DNA of 64,000 nucleotides. Source: Sphingobium sp. GTDB lineage: Bacteria > Pseudomonadota > Alphaproteobacteria > Sphingomonadales > Sphingomonadaceae. The position numbers and the translations under genes were made by a program. Each line of letters opens with the position of its first letter. Position 1 is the first letter of the stretch. This document shows positions 26,677 through 36,074 of this stretch, piece by piece. The stretch spans positions 1-64,000 of the forward strand of contig SPEL01000004.1 of NCBI GenBank assembly GCA_009360885.1, given 5' to 3'. The notes under the pieces were generated by a model that ran no database searches, had not been told where the DNA came from, and worked only from the letters and a program-made list of their open reading frames with translations.

Positions 26677-27840
26677 TCAGCTTTGCAAACGCCCCGGCGC
26701 ATAGGCAGCGGGGTCCAGATCGCGCACCATCACATCAGGCACAGCCCCCGTTATCAGCGCGCTCGCCAGCTTCGCCGCCGCAGGCGCAGTCTGTATGCCG
26801 AAGCCCCCCTGCCCCGCGAACCAGAAAAAGGCTGGTTGGCGCGGGTCACGCCCGTAAACCGGCAGGCGATCAGGCGCAAAGCTGCGAAGCCCCGCCCATT
26901 TGCGTTCCACCGCCTCCACTTGCCAATCCATTGCCGATTGCAGCCGGTCAATCGCAATAGCGACATCTATTTCCTCCGGCGCTGCATCCTGCGCGGCGGC
27001 AGGCTGCTCATCATGAGGGGTAAGCCAGATACGCCCCTGCCCCACCGGCTTGAAGTAAAACCGCTGTGAGATATCCAGCACCAGCGGCATGTCATCAGGA
27101 GCGGAAGGACTAACCCGCAATTGCGTCACCGTGCGGAGTAAAGGCTTGACACCCAGAGGGCGCACATCCGCGCCGCGTGCTACAGTATCCGCCCATGCCC
27201 CGGCCGCGTTGATGAGAAGTGATGCCGTCACCGTGACCGGGGCATCCCCGCCGTTGAACAGGCTCATCTGCCACCCCTGCGCCCCGCCACGATACTCCGC
27301 CCCGGCAAAACGATGATGACATAACAGCGCCCCTCCATGCCGACGAAAGGCCGACAAATAAGCCCCATGCAGCGCCGCGACATCAATATCGCGCAGACTT
27401 TCTTCCTCCAGACCAATGACCCATTCCGGGCGCAACCCCATTATACGGGACTGCAATTCATCGGCAGCCAAAGGCCGGAACAGCGCATTCGGCCCCTTAT
27501 CTGCATCCTGATAATCGGCAATCATCGCGTCACGCAGGGGCGCATCCTGCGCCCGGCCAATATGCACACCGCCGCGCGGCAGTAAAAATCCATGGTCGGC
27601 AAAATCTACCGGGGGCCGCGCCAGAAAAGCCCCCGATGCACGGGTAAGCGGCCTGATCGCCGGACCACCATAGCTTTGCGACCAAAAAGCAACCGAGCGC
27701 CCGGTGGCATGATAGCCGGGCATAGTCTCCATCTCGATCATCAGCACCCGCATATGACCAGCCAGTTCAGCCCCCAGACTCGCCCCAGCCATGCCCGCGC
27801 CGATAATCACCGCATCATAGCGGCCTTCACACTCACTCAT
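26677..27840 (-). CDS. FAD-dependent amino acid oxidoreductase (D-arginine dehydrogenase-like)
   Basis: The 387-residue flavoprotein starts with a dinucleotide-binding motif, DAVIIGAGMAGASLGAELAG (GxGxxG at about 13-18), and MPGYHATGRSVAFWSQSYGG, which resembles the ATGRS-A-F motif of D-arginine dehydrogenase DauA. Later come LLINAAGAWADTVA and, near the C-terminus, FFWFAGQGGFGIQTAPAAA, the second FAD contact of the DAO family. It probably oxidises an amino acid or similar amine, passing electrons to an acceptor; the substrate is not readable. The stop is 41 bases before the neighbouring hydrolase start, on the same strand. Confidence 0.87.
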   Translation of the reverse strand: MSECEGRYDAVIIGAGMAGASLGAELAGHMRVLMIEMETMPGYHATGRSVAFWSQSYGGPAIRPLTRASGAFLARPPVDFADHGFLLPRGGVHIGRAQDAPLRDAMIADYQDADKGPNALFRPLAADELQSRIMGLRPEWVIGLEEESLRDIDVAALHGAYLSAFRRHGGALLCHHRFAGAEYRGGAQGWQMSLFNGGDAPVTVTASLLINAAGAWADTVARGADVRPLGVKPLLRTVTQLRVSPSAPDDMPLVLDISQRFYFKPVGQGRIWLTPHDEQPAAAQDAAPEEIDVAIAIDRLQSAMDWQVEAVERKWAGLRSFAPDRLPVYGRDPRQPAFFWFAGQGGFGIQTAPAAAKLASALITGAVPDVMVRDLDPAAYAPGRLQS

Positions 27841-27881
27841 TCCAGTCCTTCCCGTGGCGCGGAACCGCAGGCGGCACCAGA

Positions 27882-28820
27882 CTATTGCGATTGAACAGTC
27901 TGCGCCAGAAAAGCCTCTATCCGCGCCAGTGCGTCATTGCGCACCCCATCCGCTTCGCGCAATATCTCATGTGCTGCTTCTGCCCCATAAAAATGCACCT
28001 GCGCCTGCGGCAAACGCAATGCGGCCTGTTCTATTGCAGAAGGAAGCACCAGCTTATCTGCCCGTGTACCAAGGATAAGAATAGGAATATCCAGCGCCTC
28101 CAGCAGTCCGGGCCGGGCCAGCGCATCAATGGAATCATAAGCCGCCTTCAACCAGCCCCAGCTCGGCGCATCTATCGCCACTTCGGGACGGCGAAAACGA
28201 CAGAGCTGCTCGCTGGCGAAGCGATCTTCACTATGGGTCAGTCGTTCTCGTACCACCTCCTCCAATGCGGCAATGTTGCGTCGGTCGGGCCATATCTGGC
28301 GTTGAGACAACCCTAATGCGCACATTGCGCCCGCAATGCGACGCCCAATGCGATGCGGCACCCCATTGGCCACCAGCCCCAGCATCGGCGCAATCAATAT
28401 CGCCGCATCCGCCTGCACGCGCCGTTCTGCCAATGCACGCAACAGCAAATGCCCGCCCATGCTATGGCCCATCATCACATGCGGCGCGGCGGTTCTGCCC
28501 CGCCAATCAGCGCTAAATTCGGCCAGATCATCCAGCCATAGTGCAAAATCCGTTGCATGGCCCAGCAAAGGCTGATTCGGCACAAAGCGCCCGGAACCGC
28601 CCTGCCCGCGCCAGTCAAAACTCTCTGCCTGCCACCCCAGCGCAGCGAAATCCTCAAGTGTTTCGGCATATTTCTCAAGATAATCGCCGCGACCATTCAA
28701 GAAAAGCAACGAAGGAAACGAATCGTCATCCCCCTTTTCTTCCATCCCTTTTTGATCGGGAAGAATCGCCATATGGCGGATCGGCCAGCCATCCCGCATT
28801 GGGGTAATAGAGATGGTCAT
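27882..28820 (-). CDS. Alpha/beta hydrolase, lysophospholipase type (S33)
   Basis: The 312-residue hydrolase shows LLFLNGRGDYLEKYAETLEDF followed by ESFDWRGQGGSGRF, which is the pattern of the MGL/PldB-like serine hydrolases. The nucleophile elbow is MMGHSMGGHLLLRALAE (Gly-His-Ser-Met-Gly), with the acid in ILILGTRADKLV and the catalytic His in YGAEAAHEILRE. It probably cleaves lipid or glyceride esters; the natural substrate is unknown. It is transcribed divergently from the tad operon, across an AT-rich gap that includes the small palindrome ATTCAT-AATA-ATGAAT. Confidence 0.88.
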   Translation of the reverse strand: MTISITPMRDGWPIRHMAILPDQKGMEEKGDDDSFPSLLFLNGRGDYLEKYAETLEDFAALGWQAESFDWRGQGGSGRFVPNQPLLGHATDFALWLDDLAEFSADWRGRTAAPHVMMGHSMGGHLLLRALAERRVQADAAILIAPMLGLVANGVPHRIGRRIAGAMCALGLSQRQIWPDRRNIAALEEVVRERLTHSEDRFASEQLCRFRRPEVAIDAPSWGWLKAAYDSIDALARPGLLEALDIPILILGTRADKLVLPSAIEQAALRLPQAQVHFYGAEAAHEILREADGVRNDALARIEAFLAQTVQSQ

Positions 28821-28906
28821 ATATCTATCCCATTCATAATAATGAATTTTTCATATTAATGGCGCGTTTACGTCTTAGTAAAACATTAGCCTTAATATCC
28901 TTTCAC

Positions 28907-29383
28907 ATGAGTGGGGAAATTATCAGTCTTATTTTGCTTGGCCTGTTTGTGTCGTTGCTGGTTGCAGCAGCGATAACAGATATAGGGTCGCGCATCATAT
29001 CAAACCGGCTGAATATCGCTATTGCCGCACTCGCACCGCTGTACTGGCTGGCCTGTGGCTTGCCCGTCTGGCCCGACATGGCACTGCAAGTGGCATTGGG
29101 TGTTGCGGTATTTGGCTTCTTCGCGCTGCTCTTTGCCTTTGGCATGATGGGCGGCGGCGATGTGAAGCTGCTTGCGGCGGTGGCCTTATGGTTCCCCTGG
29201 CAAGCGATGCTGCTGCTGTTGGTCCTTATGTCGGTCCTGGGCGGCATCATCACGTTAATCACGATCGTTCACCACCGCCTGAGCAAGAGAGAAGGCCAGC
29301 CGGAAATACCATATGGCGTGGCCATATCGCTGGCTGCTTTATGGCTAACAGGTGAACGGATTTTTTACCAGTTTACCGGATAG
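28907..29383 (+). CDS. cpaA: Prepilin peptidase CpaA (TadV)
   Basis: CpaA is an A24 aspartic peptidase of the inner membrane that processes Flp-type prepilins. The 158-residue protein (ATG 28907) has the two catalytic Asp contexts, VAAAITDIGSRIISN near residue 22 and GGGDVKLLAA near 80, embedded in five or six hydrophobic helices. The open frame begins at 28859, but the shorter start gives the usual N-terminus. It heads a Tad operon that continues with cpaB at 29432. Confidence 0.93.
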   Translation: MSGEIISLILLGLFVSLLVAAAITDIGSRIISNRLNIAIAALAPLYWLACGLPVWPDMALQVALGVAVFGFFALLFAFGMMGGGDVKLLAAVALWFPWQAMLLLLVLMSVLGGIITLITIVHHRLSKREGQPEIPYGVAISLAALWLTGERIFYQFTG

Positions 29384-29431
29384 TCATATTTTGGCCGTCC
29401 TAATGTTCCGATTTGGAGAGCGAGAGTCGTC

Positions 29432-30421
29432 ATGGATGTGAAAAAAGCTGCCCTTTTAGCGGGCGCCCTGATCATCGCTATTGCCGCAGCGCTGATGGCC
29501 CGGTCTATGTTTGCGGGGAATCCCGATGCCGGGCAAAATGTCACGCAGCAACAGGTAGAAGAAGGCCCGCAGGTGCTGGTCGCCACGGCAGCCCTGCCGG
29601 TAGGCACGATCATCACCGAAGGCAGCTTTCGCTTTCAGCCATGGCCCAAAGATCTGATAGAGGACGCCTATTATCTGAAGGACAAGGCCGATCTTGCAAA
29701 ATTGCAAGGTGCCGTTGTGCGCACCGCCATTGCGACAGGCCAACCCATCACCGTTGGTTCCCTCATCCAGCCGGGTGAGCGCGGCTTCCTCGCTGCGGCC
29801 CTCGGCCCGGGTATGCGCGCTATCACCGTTCCTGTTTCGGTGCAGACAGCCGTTGCTGGTTTTGTATTCCCCGGCGACCGAGTTGATCTGCTGATGACAC
29901 AGACGATCACAGGCAGCGAAGAGGACAATTCGCTGAAGGTCGCCCAGACCGTCGTGCGTAACCTGCGTGTACTGGCCACTGACCAGCGCACCGACGCCCT
30001 GAACGCCGAAGGCAAGCCAGAGGTCCGCACTTATTCCAACGTCACATTGGAAGTGACGCCCAAAATTGCTGAGAAAATCGCCGTTGCACAAAATGTCGGC
30101 GCTTTGTCGCTGGCACTACGTTCCATCGCTGACAATGCACAGGATCTCGACGCCGCTATTGCTGGCGGAAATGTCGATATGCCCGGCAATAATGACCCAG
30201 CCGCAGAAAAGCGCGCATTATCGCTGGCCCGCGCTGGCCAGCCAGAGGACCGCACCATCACATTCTCGACCGGGGCAGATGTCTCTCGCTTCGAACGCCG
30301 CACTGCGCCGCAACGTAAAACGCCACAGCAACAGCAGCAGGAAGCCGCCAAACCTACGGGCCCGGTGGTCAACATATCGCGCGGCGGCCCCGTTCAGGCG
30401 GTCGAGCTGAAGGGGAAATAA
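29432..30421 (+). CDS. cpaB: Flp pilus assembly protein CpaB
   Basis: CpaB (RcpC) is a periplasmic partner of the Tad secretin. The 329-residue protein starts MDVKKAALLAGALIIAIAAALMA, a membrane anchor, then has the SAF domain with VLVATAALPVGTIITEGSFRFQPWP and GAVVRTAIATGQPITVGSLI, and PGMRAITVPVSVQTAVAGFVFPGDRVDLL. The C-terminal 60 residues are basic and Gln/Pro-rich. The stop is one base before the cpaC start, so the genes are tightly linked. Confidence 0.95.
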   Translation: MDVKKAALLAGALIIAIAAALMARSMFAGNPDAGQNVTQQQVEEGPQVLVATAALPVGTIITEGSFRFQPWPKDLIEDAYYLKDKADLAKLQGAVVRTAIATGQPITVGSLIQPGERGFLAAALGPGMRAITVPVSVQTAVAGFVFPGDRVDLLMTQTITGSEEDNSLKVAQTVVRNLRVLATDQRTDALNAEGKPEVRTYSNVTLEVTPKIAEKIAVAQNVGALSLALRSIADNAQDLDAAIAGGNVDMPGNNDPAAEKRALSLARAGQPEDRTITFSTGADVSRFERRTAPQRKTPQQQQQEAAKPTGPVVNISRGGPVQAVELKGK

Positions 30422-30422
30422 G

Positions 30423-31988
30423 ATGACCACACTATCCCTCATTCGCCCTGCCCTCACTCGTCCTGCACCGCGCCGCTCGCGCCTGCTTCCTGCCATCGCT
30501 ATGCTAGGCGTAGCAACGGCAGTCCTCAGCAGCCCCGCCTTCGTCGCTGCGCAGACTGCGGCACAGGACAGCAATGTCATACTGCTCTCCGTAGGCAGTA
30601 GCCGTACCATCACCCTCCCATCCTCCATGAGCGATGTGGTAGTGGTAGACCCTAATGTCGCCGATGTATTTGTGCGGTCCCAGAACCAGCTTTACATATT
30701 GGCGAAGGGGTCGGGCGAAACGGCGGTTACGGCAGTTTCCTCTTCTGGCAGGACGCTCTGGTCTGGCATGGTACGGGTTGGCAACAACCTCACCAATGTC
30801 GATCAGATGCTGAAGCTGGCGATGCCAGACGCGAACATCACCGTTTCCAAAATGAACGGCCTGTTTTTGCTGACTGGCACGGTAAAATCGCCAGAGGACG
30901 CAGCAGAGGCAGAACGACTCGTCACCGCCTTTGTGGATGGTCCGGGCAAGAAAAATACGGTGGTCAGCCGCCTGCGCACCGCCACACCGTTGCAGGTCAA
31001 TCTGCAAGTGAAATTTGCCGAAGTCAGCCGTAATCTCATCCATGAAGTTGGCACCAACATATCTGGCCTTGGCGGCGGTACAGGCAGCTTTTCAGGCTAT
31101 GTAGGCCGGTCTTCGCGTGATTTTGTAACCACTGGTGTCACCGCCAGCGGCGGGCGCAGCTATACCTTCACCCAGCCGACGGATGGCCGCACCACATTGG
31201 GCTTCGTCGCCCGGATGTTCGGCATGGATGTCGCCGGGGCGCTGGACCTTGCCGAAACAAACGGCCTTGCCTCCACATTGGCGCAGCCCAACCTCACCTC
31301 GCTATCGGGTGAAACAGCGAGCTTCCTTGCGGGCGGCGAATATCCCTATACCGTGTCCAACGGCACGCAGGGCAATAGCATCCAGTTCAAGCAATATGGC
31401 GTACAGCTTGCTTTCACTCCCACAGTGCTGGCCGATGGGCGCATTTCCCTGCGCGTACGACCCACCGTGTCATCGCTGGATTTCTCGATCAACTCAGAAG
31501 TCCCTGCGCTCAAGAGCCGCAGTGCTGAAACAACGGTAGAGCTTGGCTCTGGTCAGGCATTCATGATTGCGGGGCTGCTCAACAACGGCACGTCCAATGT
31601 CATCGATAAAGTGCCCGGTCTGGGGGATATTCCGATATTGGGCAGCCTGTTCAAATCCCGCAAATTTCAGCGGGACGAGACGGAGCTGGTGATTGTCGTC
31701 ACGCCTTATCTGGTGAAACCGATGAACGCCGCCGATGCCCGTTTACCAACGGACGGTTATCGTAACGCCACAACCCTACAGGCATTGGCGCTGCAAAAGG
31801 CGACAGATGGCAAGAGCGGAGAAGCAGGCCAGCCCTATCTCCCTTATGCCGCGCCGTCTGACCCTGCGGGCAACAACAGCGCGCCTTCCGGCCCATCCGT
31901 CGCAGAACGCAACCGCAACCGCAAATCACAGAAAACCAAAGGCTCCGGCTCTGCTCAGGCAGATGTTGGCCCCGGTTTCACATTTTAA
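30423..31988 (+). CDS. cpaC: Tad pilus outer membrane secretin CpaC (RcpA)
   Basis: CpaC forms the outer-membrane channel of the Flp pilus. The 521-residue precursor has a signal peptide (cut near VAAQ), a BON-like/N-domain stretch (VGSSRTITLPSSMSDVVVVDP, NQLYILAKGSGETAVTAV), and the secretin core with LDLAETNGLASTLAQPNLTSLSGETASFLAGGEYPY, PTVLADGRISLRVRPTVSSL and VPGLGDIPILGSLFKSRKFQ. The last 80 residues are Ala/Ser/Asn-rich and likely flexible. It follows cpaB by one base. Confidence 0.96.
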   Translation: MTTLSLIRPALTRPAPRRSRLLPAIAMLGVATAVLSSPAFVAAQTAAQDSNVILLSVGSSRTITLPSSMSDVVVVDPNVADVFVRSQNQLYILAKGSGETAVTAVSSSGRTLWSGMVRVGNNLTNVDQMLKLAMPDANITVSKMNGLFLLTGTVKSPEDAAEAERLVTAFVDGPGKKNTVVSRLRTATPLQVNLQVKFAEVSRNLIHEVGTNISGLGGGTGSFSGYVGRSSRDFVTTGVTASGGRSYTFTQPTDGRTTLGFVARMFGMDVAGALDLAETNGLASTLAQPNLTSLSGETASFLAGGEYPYTVSNGTQGNSIQFKQYGVQLAFTPTVLADGRISLRVRPTVSSLDFSINSEVPALKSRSAETTVELGSGQAFMIAGLLNNGTSNVIDKVPGLGDIPILGSLFKSRKFQRDETELVIVVTPYLVKPMNAADARLPTDGYRNATTLQALALQKATDGKSGEAGQPYLPYAAPSDPAGNNSAPSGPSVAERNRNRKSQKTKGSGSAQADVGPGFTF

Positions 31989-32002
31989 CGGGAAAAGCAG
32001 TC

Positions 32003-32659
32003 ATGATGATCCGCAACTTTTCCACTTTTGCTTCCCGCACAGCCTTGCTGGCAGCCTTGTTGCCGCTGGCTGCCTGCGGAGTGGACAACCAGAATCGCAG
32101 TGTCGAATCGGTGCATCAGCCCGTCGTCAGCACCACCAGCTTTGCTTATGATCTTGCAGCGGGCAGCAATGGCGGCCTCAGCGATACAGAGGAAGCCCGG
32201 CTGGCTGGCTGGCTGGCTTCGCTGGATGCACGCTATGGTGATCGCATCAGCATCGCCACTGGCGGAAACACGGTATCTTATGCTCTGGGACAGGATATTA
32301 GCCATTTGCTGGGCAAACGCGGCCTCAGGCTGGAAGCGGCCAATGCAGATGTTGCCAGCGCTTTGCCTGCCGGAACAGTGCGTCTGATACTACGCCGGGC
32401 GAGTGCCTCTGTTCCCGGTTGCCCGGACTGGTCGAAGAAGCAGGAAGGCAATATTTATGGCGGCACGTCTTCCAATTATGGATGCGGCGTCAACAGCAAT
32501 CTGGCCGCAATGATAGCCGACCCGAATGATCTGGTACGCGGCAAAACATCCGATAGCGATCTGGAAGGCGCCACCGCGACCCGCGCCATCAAAAGCTGGC
32601 AGGACAAAGTGCCGTCTGGCTCAGGCGAGCTTAAAACTCTAAGTGCAGGAGGCAGGTGA
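32003..32659 (+). CDS. cpaD: Pilus assembly lipoprotein CpaD
   Basis: The 218-residue protein has a lipoprotein signal peptide, AALLAALLPLAACGVDNQ with lipobox LAAC, and the CpaD family core, including GDRISIATGG, and the conserved VPGCPDWSKKQEGNI with SSNYGCGVNSNLAAMIADPNDLV. The final residues are Gly/Ser-rich. It would be the pilotin-like partner of the secretin. Its ATGATG start (Met-Met) lies 14 bases after cpaC; its stop is one base before the cpaE start. Confidence 0.92.
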   Translation: MMIRNFSTFASRTALLAALLPLAACGVDNQNRSVESVHQPVVSTTSFAYDLAAGSNGGLSDTEEARLAGWLASLDARYGDRISIATGGNTVSYALGQDISHLLGKRGLRLEAANADVASALPAGTVRLILRRASASVPGCPDWSKKQEGNIYGGTSSNYGCGVNSNLAAMIADPNDLVRGKTSDSDLEGATATRAIKSWQDKVPSGSGELKTLSAGGR

Positions 32660-32660
32660 T

Positions 32661-33965
32661 ATGAATGCTCCCTGGAAACCAGGCATGGCTACAACGCGCG
32701 ACGCCTTTCATGCCTATGTCTGCGACAATAACAGCGCGCAAACGGTGACCGCCATTGCAATCGAAATGGGCTGGCCATCGGAACATGTGCAAATGGGCGG
32801 CCTGCGCGGTGCTATTCAGGCGCTGTCTGTCAGCGCCAGCCCCCATATATTGCTGGTCGATCTTTCAGAAGCCGCAGACCCGCTAACTGATATTAGCGGC
32901 CTTGCCGAAGTATGCGAACCCGGCACCATTGTCATCGCCTGTGGTCAGGTGAATGATGTGCGCCTCTACCGCGAATTATTGTCCACCGGGCTGCAGGATT
33001 ATCTGCTGAAGCCGTTGAACATCGACCATCTCCGTGATGCCATTACCAATGCCCAGGCAGCGTTCATGGCCCCGCGCGGGGATCAGGAAGCGGCCCATAA
33101 TCATGTCGCCATTGCCGTTATCGGCACGCGTGGCGGGGTTGGCGCATCCACCGTGGCGACTTCGCTGGGCTGGATGATGAGCGAAACCAAAGGGCGCACC
33201 ACAGCCCTGCTCGACCTTGATCTGCATTTTGGCACCCATGCACTAACGCTCGATCTTGATCCGGGCCGGGGCCTTATTGACGCCATCGAAAACCCCAGCC
33301 GCATTGATGGGCTGTTCATTGAACGCGCCATGGTGCGTGCGACGGATAAGCTGGCGATTTTATCGGCTGAGGCACCGATCAACCAATCGATGCTAACCGA
33401 TGGCGGCGCCTTTCATCAGTTGCTGAGTGAATTCCGCAGCGCGTTTGAATGCGCCATCATTGATCTGCCACGTGACATGCTTAACCAGTTCCCGCAGCTG
33501 ATGCAGGATATACAGGTTGCGATAGTGGTAACGGATGTAACGCTGGCCGCCGCGCGGGATACTATTCGGACCTTGTCATGGCTGCGTTCCAATGCGCCGC
33601 ACGTCAAAACCCTGCTGGTTGCTGGCAAGATGCACACCACCACACCGGAAATCAGCCGGAAGGATTTTGAACAATCGGTGGAACGCGCAATTGATATTGT
33701 CCTGCCATGGGATCTGCGCCTGTCCGCGCAAGCCGCCAAGCTGGGCAAGCCGATTGTCGAGGTAGCGAAGAACAGCAAACTCGGCCATGCTTATGCCACC
33801 CTGCCAGACCAGATATTGGCACAGGTAGGAGATACGGATGCAGAAGCCTCCGTCAAAAGCACCACTTTGCTGGGTAAGCTGGGGGGCATTAAAGGGCTTC
33901 TGTCCAGCGCATCCAAAAAAGATGGCAAGGGGCAGCCATCCTCCAGACCAACTAGCGGCAAATAA
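32661..33965 (+). CDS. cpaE: Pilus assembly ATPase-like protein CpaE (TadZ)
   Basis: CpaE localises the Tad machine to its place in the cell. The 434-residue protein has an N-terminal receiver-like domain (about 15-130: AYVCDNNSAQTVTAIAIEMG, ILLVDLSEAADPLTDI) followed by a MinD/ParA-type ATPase with a deviant Walker A, GTRGGVGASTVATSLGW, then LLDLDLHFGTHALTLDLDPGRGL. The ATG at 32661 has AGGAGG upstream. It is not followed by a cpaF gene, although that is the usual order. The tail is basic and Ser/Pro-rich. Confidence 0.95.
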   Translation: MNAPWKPGMATTRDAFHAYVCDNNSAQTVTAIAIEMGWPSEHVQMGGLRGAIQALSVSASPHILLVDLSEAADPLTDISGLAEVCEPGTIVIACGQVNDVRLYRELLSTGLQDYLLKPLNIDHLRDAITNAQAAFMAPRGDQEAAHNHVAIAVIGTRGGVGASTVATSLGWMMSETKGRTTALLDLDLHFGTHALTLDLDPGRGLIDAIENPSRIDGLFIERAMVRATDKLAILSAEAPINQSMLTDGGAFHQLLSEFRSAFECAIIDLPRDMLNQFPQLMQDIQVAIVVTDVTLAAARDTIRTLSWLRSNAPHVKTLLVAGKMHTTTPEISRKDFEQSVERAIDIVLPWDLRLSAQAAKLGKPIVEVAKNSKLGHAYATLPDQILAQVGDTDAEASVKSTTLLGKLGGIKGLLSSASKKDGKGQPSSRPTSGK

Positions 33966-34026
33966 CAATTTTCAGGGCAGGCGAAGGTATAACATGCCCT
34001 CGCCAGCACGAACAGGACACTGACCG

Positions 34027-35019
34027 ATGGACCCGAAGCTCCTTCTCCTCATCCTCCTGCTGGCAGGCATGGTTGTGCTGTTGTTGCTCGCTTTTTCGGG
34101 CCCTTCCACAAGCAAGGCGCAATCGCGCAGATTATCCGCCGCTATTGCCCGCCATGCTCCATCTGCCAATGCGGGGCTGGATGCGCGGATGCGCAAGGCT
34201 ATTGCTACGGTACGGCAGGATAAGGGCAGCTTTGCCTCCCTCATCCCCAACCCGGAAAACCTGACCAACCGCCTGCACATGACTGGCAAGCCATGGACGC
34301 TCAACCAGTATATCATGGCCTGTGTCGCGCTGATGCTGGCGATCATTCTTCTGGGGTTGACGCGCGGATGGCCGTTGCCACTCACTCTGTTAGTGGGTGT
34401 GGCCGGTGGCTTTGGCCTGCCCTATAAATATCTGGGCATGCTCATCAGCAAAAGGTTGCGCCAGTTCATCGCCTCTTTCCCTGACGCGTTGGAGCTGATG
34501 GTGCGCGGTCTGCGGTCCGGCCTGCCTATTGCCGAAACCCTCTCGGTTGTCGCAACAGAAGTTGACGGCCCTGTAGGGGAAGAATTCCGTCTGGTTGGGG
34601 AACGTATCAAAATCGGTAAAACGATGGATCAGGCCTTACAGGAAACCGCAACGCGGCTGGACACACCGGAATTTCAGTTTTTCTGCATCACCCTGAATAT
34701 TCAGCGCGAAACCGGCGGCAACCTTGCCGAGACGCTGGCTAACCTCGCCAATGTATTGCGTCAGCGCGGCCAGATGAAGCTGAAGATCAATGCCATGTCA
34801 TCAGAGGCTAAGGCATCCGCATGGATATTGGGCTGCCTGCCTTTTCTGGTCTTCGCTATCATCAGCTGGATGAATTTCGAATATATGGCGCCGTTTTTCA
34901 CGCCCGACCCCGAAGGGATTTTTGGCTTCAGCCTGATGCAGATCATCGGGATAGGCGGCATGTGCTGGATGAGCATTGGCGTGTTCATCATGGCCCAGAT
35001 GATTAATTTCGAGATCTAA
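34027..35019 (+). CDS. tadB: Tad inner membrane platform protein TadB
   Basis: TadB is an inner-membrane platform protein of the Flp pilus with a type II secretion F domain. The 330-residue protein starts with a long hydrophobic helix (KLLLLILLLAGMVVLLLLAF), has two more helices near residue 95-130, the GspF-like domain (FIASFPDALELMVRGLRSGLPIAETL, TPEFQFFCITLNIQRETGGNLAETL), and two terminal helices. There are only 61 bases between cpaE and this gene, so no cpaF lies here. Confidence 0.95.
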   Translation: MDPKLLLLILLLAGMVVLLLLAFSGPSTSKAQSRRLSAAIARHAPSANAGLDARMRKAIATVRQDKGSFASLIPNPENLTNRLHMTGKPWTLNQYIMACVALMLAIILLGLTRGWPLPLTLLVGVAGGFGLPYKYLGMLISKRLRQFIASFPDALELMVRGLRSGLPIAETLSVVATEVDGPVGEEFRLVGERIKIGKTMDQALQETATRLDTPEFQFFCITLNIQRETGGNLAETLANLANVLRQRGQMKLKINAMSSEAKASAWILGCLPFLVFAIISWMNFEYMAPFFTPDPEGIFGFSLMQIIGIGGMCWMSIGVFIMAQMINFEI

Positions 35020-35022
35020 GTC

Positions 35023-36024
35023 ATGGCACCTCATCTCCCCTCCACTGGCTCCACCTTGTTCGGCATGACGCTGACCGATGTTGCGACGATCCTCGCGGCA
35101 CTGGCAACTTTTGCGGTAATGGTCGCCATTTATGCAGCCGCCACTGTGCGCGATCCCATGGCAAAGCGCGTGAAGGCGCTGAATGAAAGGCGGGAGCAGC
35201 TAAAGGCTGGCATATCGACCACCACCGTCAAACGCCGCGCCAAGCTGGTCCATCAACGCGACAGCACCGATAAAATCCGTGCCTTGCTGGAAAAGCTGAG
35301 CGTGTTGCAGGATGACCAGCTCAAACAGGTTCAAAAGAAACTGGCGCAAGCAGGCATCCGTTCCAAGGATCTGGCCGTTACCGTCATTTTCGGGCGCATG
35401 GTCATGCCCATCCTATTTGGTGGCGGCGCGGCTTTGATACTTTATGGGCTGGGCGCGTATCCGGATTGGGGCCCAATGAAGCGGTTCATGATCTTTGCCG
35501 GTATCTTATTGCTGAGCTACAAAGCCCCGGATATATATCTGCAAAACAAAATCACCAAAAGATCTGCCGCGATACGCAAAGGCATTCCTGATGCCCTTGA
35601 TCTTCTGGTGATCTGCGCCGAAGCTGGTCTAACCGTGGATGCGGCCTTTGTCAGAGTTTCCAAGGAACTGAGCCGCGCTTACCCTGAACTGGGTGAGGAA
35701 TTTCACCTGACCTCTATCGAGCTGTCTTTCCTGACGGAACGGCGACAGGCATTTGAAAATCTTGCTTATCGCGTTGATGTGGACGCCCTGAAAGGTGTGG
35801 TCACGACAATGATCCAGACCGAAAAATATGGGACTCCGCTGGCCTCTGCCCTTCGCGTTCTCTCCGCTGAATTTCGTCATGAGCGGATGATGAAGGCCGA
35901 AGAAAAAGCCGCCCGCCTGCCTGCTATCATGACGGTGCCGCTCATCCTGTTCATTCTGCCAACGCTCTTCGTCGTTATTCTTGGGCCGGCGGCATGTTCC
36001 ATCAAGGAATCACTGATTAAATAA
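35023..36024 (+). CDS. tadC: Tad inner membrane platform protein TadC
   Basis: The 333-residue paralogue of TadB forms the second half of the platform. It has a hydrophobic N-terminal helix (TIVATILAA-type, here DVATILAALATFAVMVAIY), a coiled linker, two helices at about 115-170, and a GspF domain with KGIPDALDLLVICAEAGLTVDAAFVRVSKEL and TTMIQTEKYGTPLASALRVLS, then the final helix FILPTLFVVILGP. It starts three bases after tadB ends and closes the operon. A tadD-like TPR gene, often next, is absent. Confidence 0.95.
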   Translation: MAPHLPSTGSTLFGMTLTDVATILAALATFAVMVAIYAAATVRDPMAKRVKALNERREQLKAGISTTTVKRRAKLVHQRDSTDKIRALLEKLSVLQDDQLKQVQKKLAQAGIRSKDLAVTVIFGRMVMPILFGGGAALILYGLGAYPDWGPMKRFMIFAGILLLSYKAPDIYLQNKITKRSAAIRKGIPDALDLLVICAEAGLTVDAAFVRVSKELSRAYPELGEEFHLTSIELSFLTERRQAFENLAYRVDVDALKGVVTTMIQTEKYGTPLASALRVLSAEFRHERMMKAEEKAARLPAIMTVPLILFILPTLFVVILGPAACSIKESLIK

Positions 36025-36037
36025 CAAGGCGCGGCGG

Positions 36038-36067
36038 GGGATCACCAACATAACAAACGGTGATCCC
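36038..36067. terminator. Hairpin between converging tadC and methyltransferase genes
   Basis: GGGATCACC (36038-36046) and GGTGATCCC (36059-36067) form a perfect 9-bp stem with a 12-base loop. No T-run is present. It stands between two genes that end toward each other. Confidence 0.55.
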
Positions 36068-36074
36068 GCTATAG

